Shown piece by piece: positions 7,091 to 10,573 of a stretch of 10,573 nt of DNA. The notes beneath the pieces are model-generated. The model made no database searches, had not been told where the DNA came from, and saw only the letters and a program-made list of their open reading frames with translations. The first letter of the stretch is position 1. Each line of letters opens with the position of its first letter. The position numbers and the translations under genes are program-made. The stretch comes from Phycisphaerae bacterium (GTDB taxonomy: Bacteria; Planctomycetota; Phycisphaerae; UBA1845; Fen-1342). The stretch spans positions 1 to 10,573 of the forward strand of contig JALHOX010000128.1 in NCBI GenBank assembly GCA_022842805.1. The letters run 5' to 3'.

Positions 7091-8065
7091 ATGACTCCGC
7101 TCGATTGGACCCTCCTCCACCCCGGCGCGCTCGGCGACCTCATCCTCGCGCTCCATCTCGCCGCCCGCATCCCCGAAATCCGCCGCAGCGCCCGCCTCAC
7201 CGTCTACTCGCGCATCGCCCTCCCGCCGCTCCGCATCAGCGGCCTGCACATTCGCTTCGCCTCGAGCGAGTCGCTCCATCTCGACTGGCTCTTCCGCGAC
7301 CCCGCCACCGCCGGTTCAGCCCCCGCCAGTCTGCAAAGCGCGATCGCGCATCGCGGCGTACTCAACCTCTACTCCGGCCCCACAAACCCCATCCACGAAC
7401 GCCTTCTCTCACTGCGTCCGACATCCTGCTACAGCATCGAAACCGCCACGCCGATCATCAGCGACGCCCAGCAACACGTGCTGAAATGGTGGGAACACCA
7501 ACTCGCGCAAAAAGGCCTCCTCGCCCGCTCCTGCATCCAGATCGAACGCTGCGGCCACCGCTTCCACCTCGACCAACCAGACACCGCCGCCCACCAACAC
7601 GACGATGAACAAACAAAGCCCGACATCTTGATCCACCCCGGCAGCGGCGGCATCGCCAAATGCTGGCCCCTCGCCCACTATCTCGACCTCGCCCATTCCT
7701 TCGCCGCCGAAGGCCCAGCGACCGCCTTCCTCCTCGGCCCCGCCGAAGCCGAGCGCTGGCCCGCCGAAAAAATCGCCGACATCCGCCGCAACCACCAACT
7801 CCTTCAACCCGCCGACACACGCGAGCTAGCAACCCTCCTCGCCGGCACCCGCCTCTACATCGGCAACGACTCCGGCCCCACCCACCTCGCCGCCGCCCTC
7901 GGCGCCCCCACGATCGCCCTCTTCGGCCCCACCCGCGCCGCCCGCTGGCGACCGCTCGGCCGCACAATCGAAATCTTCCAAGGCGACCCCGGCCGCGACG
8001 ACGCATGGGGAATTCCCCCGGCCGCGATACGCACCGCCGCCTTGCGCCTATGCTCTCCCTCCTGA
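7091..8065 (+). CDS. Glycosyltransferase family 9 protein (heptosyltransferase-like)
   Basis: Predicted cytoplasmic GT-B fold enzyme that would transfer a sugar from a nucleotide donor, in the family that adds ADP-heptose to lipopolysaccharide core; donor and acceptor here are unknown. The protein has 324 residues, slightly short for the family. The N-terminal HPGALGDLI motif is at 10-18, with D16 at the catalytic aspartate position of WaaC/WaaF. HPGSGG-x-x-KCWP at 182-193 is the donor-phosphate motif, and GNDSGPTHLAAALGAPTIALFGPT at 258-281 is the family hallmark. Between the two domains is a hydrophilic His/Asp/Gln-rich stretch (about 155-178) that looks like a linker. ATG 7091 was chosen because homology begins right there; the frame upstream only overlaps argH. 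The gap from argH is 31 bp with no Shine-Dalgarno sequence, so it may ride on the arg transcript without a functional link. Confidence 0.88.
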   Translation: MTPLDWTLLHPGALGDLILALHLAARIPEIRRSARLTVYSRIALPPLRISGLHIRFASSESLHLDWLFRDPATAGSAPASLQSAIAHRGVLNLYSGPTNPIHERLLSLRPTSCYSIETATPIISDAQQHVLKWWEHQLAQKGLLARSCIQIERCGHRFHLDQPDTAAHQHDDEQTKPDILIHPGSGGIAKCWPLAHYLDLAHSFAAEGPATAFLLGPAEAERWPAEKIADIRRNHQLLQPADTRELATLLAGTRLYIGNDSGPTHLAAALGAPTIALFGPTRAARWRPLGRTIEIFQGDPGRDDAWGIPPAAIRTAALRLCSPS

Positions 8066-8119
8066 GCCGCGCGCGCCATTCGCGCTCGCGCCTCGATCGC
8101 CTGCCCACATAAAAAATTC

Positions 8120-8125
8120 GGAGGT
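8120..8125 (+). promoter_or_regulatory. Ribosome binding site of the beta-CASP gene
   Basis: GGAGGT ends 6 bp before GTG 8132, a strong Shine-Dalgarno match. It is preceded by a short A-rich run (8111-8116), unusual in this GC-rich window, which may keep the site unstructured. It fixes the GTG start. Confidence 0.8.
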
Positions 8126-8131
8126 CCTGAC

Positions 8132-9526
8132 GTGCCCGAACTGCTCTTTCATGGCGCCGCCGGCGAAGTGACCGGCTCGATGCACATGGTCCAGGTCGAC
8201 GGCCGCTGGCTCGCGCTCGATTGCGGCCTCTTTCAGGGCCACCGCCGCGAAGCGGAAGAGAAGAACCGCCGCTGGCCCATGCCCGCGCAGCAGATCGACG
8301 CCGTCGTCCTCTCTCACGCCCACACCGACCACGCCGGCCGCCTGCCCAAGCTCGTCCGCGACGGCTTCGACGGCCCCATCTACTGCACCCCCGCCACACG
8401 CGACCTCTGCGCCTACATGCTCCCCGACTCCGCCCACATTCAAGAGGAAGACGCCCACTACACCAACAAAAAACGCGCCCGCAAAGGCGAGCCGCCCATC
8501 GAGCCGCTCTACGGCACCGAAGACGCCGTCCGCTGCCTCAAGCTCATGCGCACCATCCCCAACAACCAGCCCTTCAACCCGCTCCCCGGCGTCACCTGCA
8601 GCTTCAACGAAGCCGGACACATCCTCGGCTCCGCCGGCGTGCTCGTGAAATTCGCCAAAACCGGAAAGCTCGGCGACGCCCTCTACTTTTCCGGCGACGT
8701 CGGCCGATTCAATCAGCCCATCATCCACGACCCCGCCTCCTTCCCTCAGGCCGACACCGTCATCCTCGAAAGCACCTACGGCGGCAAGCAGCACGCCGAC
8801 GGCGAGACGGCGCTCAAGCAACTCTTCGACGTCATCGACCGCACCATCCGCCGCGGCGGAAAGGTCGTCGTGCCCGCCTTCTCCGTCGGCCGCACCCAGG
8901 CCATCGTCTATTACATGCAGGAGTGGTTCGACGCCGGCCGCATTCCCTGCATCCCCGTCTACGTCGACAGCCCGCTCGCCATCCACGCCACCCACGTCTT
9001 CCGCGCCCACCCCGAGCTATACGACCATCAGGCCCGCAACCTGCAAAAGCGCACCGGCGAATTCCTCCGCAATCAGTGCGTCGAGTACATCCACGACGTC
9101 GCCGACAGCAAGGCCCTCAACGACCGCCGCGAACCCTGCGTCATCATCTCCGCCAGCGGCATGTGCGAAGCCGGCCGCATCCGCCACCACATCAAGAACA
9201 ACATCAGCAACCCCAACAACACGCTGCTGCTCCCCGGCTATCAGGGCGAGGGCACGCTCGGCCGCCGCCTCGCCGACGGCGCCACCGAGATCCGCATCTT
9301 CGAAGAAGACCGCAAGGTCCGCGCCGAAGTCGTCCAACTCAGCGGCTTCAGCGCTCACGCCGACGAAAGCGAACTCCTCCGCCTCATGGACCCCCTCCGC
9401 GGCCGCACCAAACACGTCCACCTCGTCCACGGCGAAGCCGACGCCCAAACCAAGCTGCTCGCGGCGCTGACACAAAAGAGCTTCAAAGCCAGCATCGCCA
9501 AACCGGGCGAGCGAGTCGCCCTCTAA
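8132..9526 (+). CDS. Beta-CASP metallo-beta-lactamase-fold hydrolase (putative RNase)
   Basis: Zinc hydrolase of 464 residues in the CPSF73/YSH1-like family, often annotated as an RNA 3'-end processing exonuclease; bacterial members are likely RNases. All motifs are intact: D30 (motif 1), H62-x-H64-x-D66-H67 in SHAHTDH (motif 2), H163 in AGHILGS (motif 3), D189 in SGDVG (motif 4), then the beta-CASP motifs A (E213 in ESTYG), B (H409 in FSAHAD) and C (H433 in VHGE). PAFSVGRTQ (248-256) and SASGMCEAGR (340-349) are also typical. There is no C-terminal KH or other extra domain, and no signal peptide. The gene follows the glycosyltransferase by 66 bp and has its own strong ribosome binding site, so it may be a separate unit; any promoter in the gap is not obvious. 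Cellular substrate is unknown. Confidence 0.92.
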   Translation: MPELLFHGAAGEVTGSMHMVQVDGRWLALDCGLFQGHRREAEEKNRRWPMPAQQIDAVVLSHAHTDHAGRLPKLVRDGFDGPIYCTPATRDLCAYMLPDSAHIQEEDAHYTNKKRARKGEPPIEPLYGTEDAVRCLKLMRTIPNNQPFNPLPGVTCSFNEAGHILGSAGVLVKFAKTGKLGDALYFSGDVGRFNQPIIHDPASFPQADTVILESTYGGKQHADGETALKQLFDVIDRTIRRGGKVVVPAFSVGRTQAIVYYMQEWFDAGRIPCIPVYVDSPLAIHATHVFRAHPELYDHQARNLQKRTGEFLRNQCVEYIHDVADSKALNDRREPCVIISASGMCEAGRIRHHIKNNISNPNNTLLLPGYQGEGTLGRRLADGATEIRIFEEDRKVRAEVVQLSGFSAHADESELLRLMDPLRGRTKHVHLVHGEADAQTKLLAALTQKSFKASIAKPGERVAL

Positions 9527-9570
9527 CGAAGTTCCGCCGCAGCCCGCACCTCGCACCCCAACAACCCGTA

Positions 9571-9593
9571 CCGGCCTGCGGCTCGCAGGCCGG
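9571..9593. terminator. GC hairpin 1 in the convergent intergenic region
   Basis: CCGGCCTGCG at 9571-9580 and CGCAGGCCGG at 9584-9593 form a perfect 10-bp stem around a 3-base loop (GCT). It lies 44 bp after the beta-CASP stop and between converging genes. There is no T-tract on either side, so it is not a canonical intrinsic terminator. It could act as an mRNA 3'-end stabiliser or a dispersed palindromic repeat. Confidence 0.6.
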
Positions 9594-9627
9594 CGAACGT
9601 AGGGTCCGCTGTGCGGACCTCTTCGCC
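9592..9627. repeat. Two-part hairpin 2 reaching the stop of the minus-strand gene
   Basis: The inner stem is GGTCCGC (9603-9609) with GCGGACC (9613-9619) around TGT, a perfect 7 bp. The outer stem is GGCGAA (9592-9597) with TTCGCC (9622-9627), a perfect 6 bp separated from the inner one by an asymmetric internal loop. It abuts hairpin 1 (sharing two bases) and touches the last base of the minus-strand stop codon. The structure looks like a REP-type dispersed element or part of a bidirectional transcript end; a genome-wide copy count would tell. Confidence 0.55.
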
Positions 9628-10573
9628 TAAAACCGCCAACTCCCGCGATTCCGCGCCGCCGGGGACGTAGAGAGGTCGATCGGCCCCAACTCGATAACCT
9701 CGTCGGCGTACTGCCGATCGAACGCGCGTCGCACGAGGTGCGGCGCCGGCGTGAGGATCAGCTTCAGGCAGTGCTTGTTCTTCCCTCGGAGCTTGTCCGG
9801 CTCGATGAGATATTCGCCTCGCGTCTTGCCCGCGGGGCAGTGAAATGTTCCCAACGCCACGCGCTCGTCGCCATGGATGAGGTCGATCGTGTAGGCCAGC
9901 GCGTATGAAAGTGGCGGCTCGACCTGCGGCTGTGGAACACCCTGATGGCGGAGAGCGCGCTTCCCAAGCTCGCGAACGAAGTAATCGGACTGTTCGACCG
10001 AAAGGACTGCCGCGAGCTCACTCCGGATCGCCTCGCCGCGCAGCGGCTCCAGATCGTCGCCCTTAGGTTCCGCAGTGATCTCAATTTCCTTCGAGAACGA
10101 CCGATGGACGAGTGTCACAGTCTCCGCTTCTCGCAAGACCGGCATCGAACTGGGATCAGGCGAAGCCGCCGTCTCGACCGCCATCGGCGAATGAACCAGA
10201 TACCCCCCGTTCGGCACCGTCGCCGAGAGATTCCTCGCGCCCCTGCGTGACTGCCCCAAAACAACTGAGGAGAAAACGCGCGGTCTCTGGCTAGGTGCCA
10301 CTTCCCACCCCGAACTACGCACGGCTCCGCGCGACTGCACGGCGTAGGTTCCCATCACATCGATCGTGAGTTGCTGCTCACCAATATCAAGCTCGTGAGG
10401 AATGAGCGCGAAGTACCGCCAAGTCGTTCGGCTAAGCCCGCCGCCCTTTAAAACCACTTGATACGCGGAGTGGATTCCCCAACTCACTTCAAACGGCTTG
10501 GATGGCTCCGGCAGCTGAGTCCGAAGAAGCCACGCGAAGCCATAGCCCACCGGCGCGGCAAGCTCAGCCGTCA
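9627..10573 (-). CDS. Hypothetical protein, 5' end beyond the right edge
   Basis: I do not recognise this protein. The frame is open through the right edge of the window: seven more sense codons precede the first visible GTG (10550), with no stop. The true start is therefore probably outside, and at least 314 residues are encoded. The visible part has one short aromatic/hydrophobic segment at its start (VGYGFAWLL), then two regions of alternating strand-like sequence. One is near the beginning (SAYQVVLKGGG to LTIDVMGTYAV); the other is near the end (ALAYTIDLIHGDERVALGTFHC to ELGPIDL). They are joined by a Ser/Pro-rich middle and a charged helical stretch. It could be a beta-sandwich protein of the cell surface or periplasm, but no signal peptide can be judged. 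GC content is visibly lower (about 52-53 % in two hand-counted 60-base lines) than in the arg genes, and the gene converges on the beta-CASP gene. No catalytic motif was noticed. Confidence 0.75.
   Translation of the reverse strand, partial: TAELAAPVGYGFAWLLRTQLPEPSKPFEVSWGIHSAYQVVLKGGGLSRTTWRYFALIPHELDIGEQQLTIDVMGTYAVQSRGAVRSSGWEVAPSQRPRVFSSVVLGQSRRGARNLSATVPNGGYLVHSPMAVETAASPDPSSMPVLREAETVTLVHRSFSKEIEITAEPKGDDLEPLRGEAIRSELAAVLSVEQSDYFVRELGKRALRHQGVPQPQVEPPLSYALAYTIDLIHGDERVALGTFHCPAGKTRGEYLIEPDKLRGKNKHCLKLILTPAPHLVRRAFDRQYADEVIELGPIDLSTSPAARNRGSWRF

Noticed and set aside
8071..8085. Hairpin GCGCG-CCATT-CGCGC after the glycosyltransferase as terminator
   Set aside because: A 5-bp stem of alternating GC in GC-rich DNA is expected by chance, and no T-tract follows.
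8221..9630. 469-codon plus-strand frame overlapping the beta-CASP gene
   Set aside because: Arg/Pro/His-rich shadow of the beta-CASP reading frame, with no ribosome binding site or motif.

Overview
The window is a GC-rich (roughly 70 % by hand counts of single lines in the arg genes), very densely packed bacterial segment. It is dominated by an arginine-biosynthesis operon on the + strand. No rRNA, tRNA, CRISPR array, insertion sequence or phage gene is visible. The gene order argC-argD-argF'-argB-argE-argH, and the form of several of its enzymes, resemble the acylated-citrulline type of arginine pathway known from Bacteroidetes. The GC content and codon use are unlike Bacteroidetes. A high-GC diderm such as a planctomycete is my best guess from the overall look (moderate to low confidence); the heptosyltransferase-like gene fits an outer-membrane-bearing cell.

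Layout. Positions 1-390 hold the 3' part of an unrecognised gene whose stop codon overlaps the argC start. Positions 387-7059 hold argC, argD, argF', argB, argE and argH. They are joined by 4-bp overlaps (GTGA or ATGA), gaps of 5-9 bp, or a 29-bp overlap (argE/argH), so this is almost certainly one translationally coupled transcript. A glycosyltransferase family 9 gene follows after 31 bp (7091-8065), then a beta-CASP metallo-beta-lactamase-fold gene with its own strong ribosome binding site (8132-9526). A 100-bp convergent intergenic region with two strong GC hairpins separates these from a minus-strand gene of unknown function (9627 to beyond the right edge). That last gene has clearly lower GC.

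How the genes work together. ArgB phosphorylates an N-acylglutamate, ArgC reduces the acyl phosphate to the semialdehyde and ArgD transaminates it to N-acylornithine. The ArgF'-type transcarbamylase then makes N-acylcitrulline directly, rather than deacylating first and making citrulline. The M20 hydrolase called argE removes the acyl group from acylcitrulline, and ArgH splits argininosuccinate into arginine and fumarate. The first acyl-transfer enzyme and argininosuccinate synthase (argG) are not in the window. ArgF' lacks two residues that mark the acetylornithine enzyme of Xanthomonas and looks more like the Bacteroides succinylornithine enzyme. ArgB carries the N-terminal helix typical of arginine-inhibited kinases, so feedback control is likely.

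I did not find a clear new defence, mobile or regulatory system. The most useful leads are the unidentified gene fused into the front of the arg operon, the acyl specificity of ArgF', and the paired hairpins in the convergent region.
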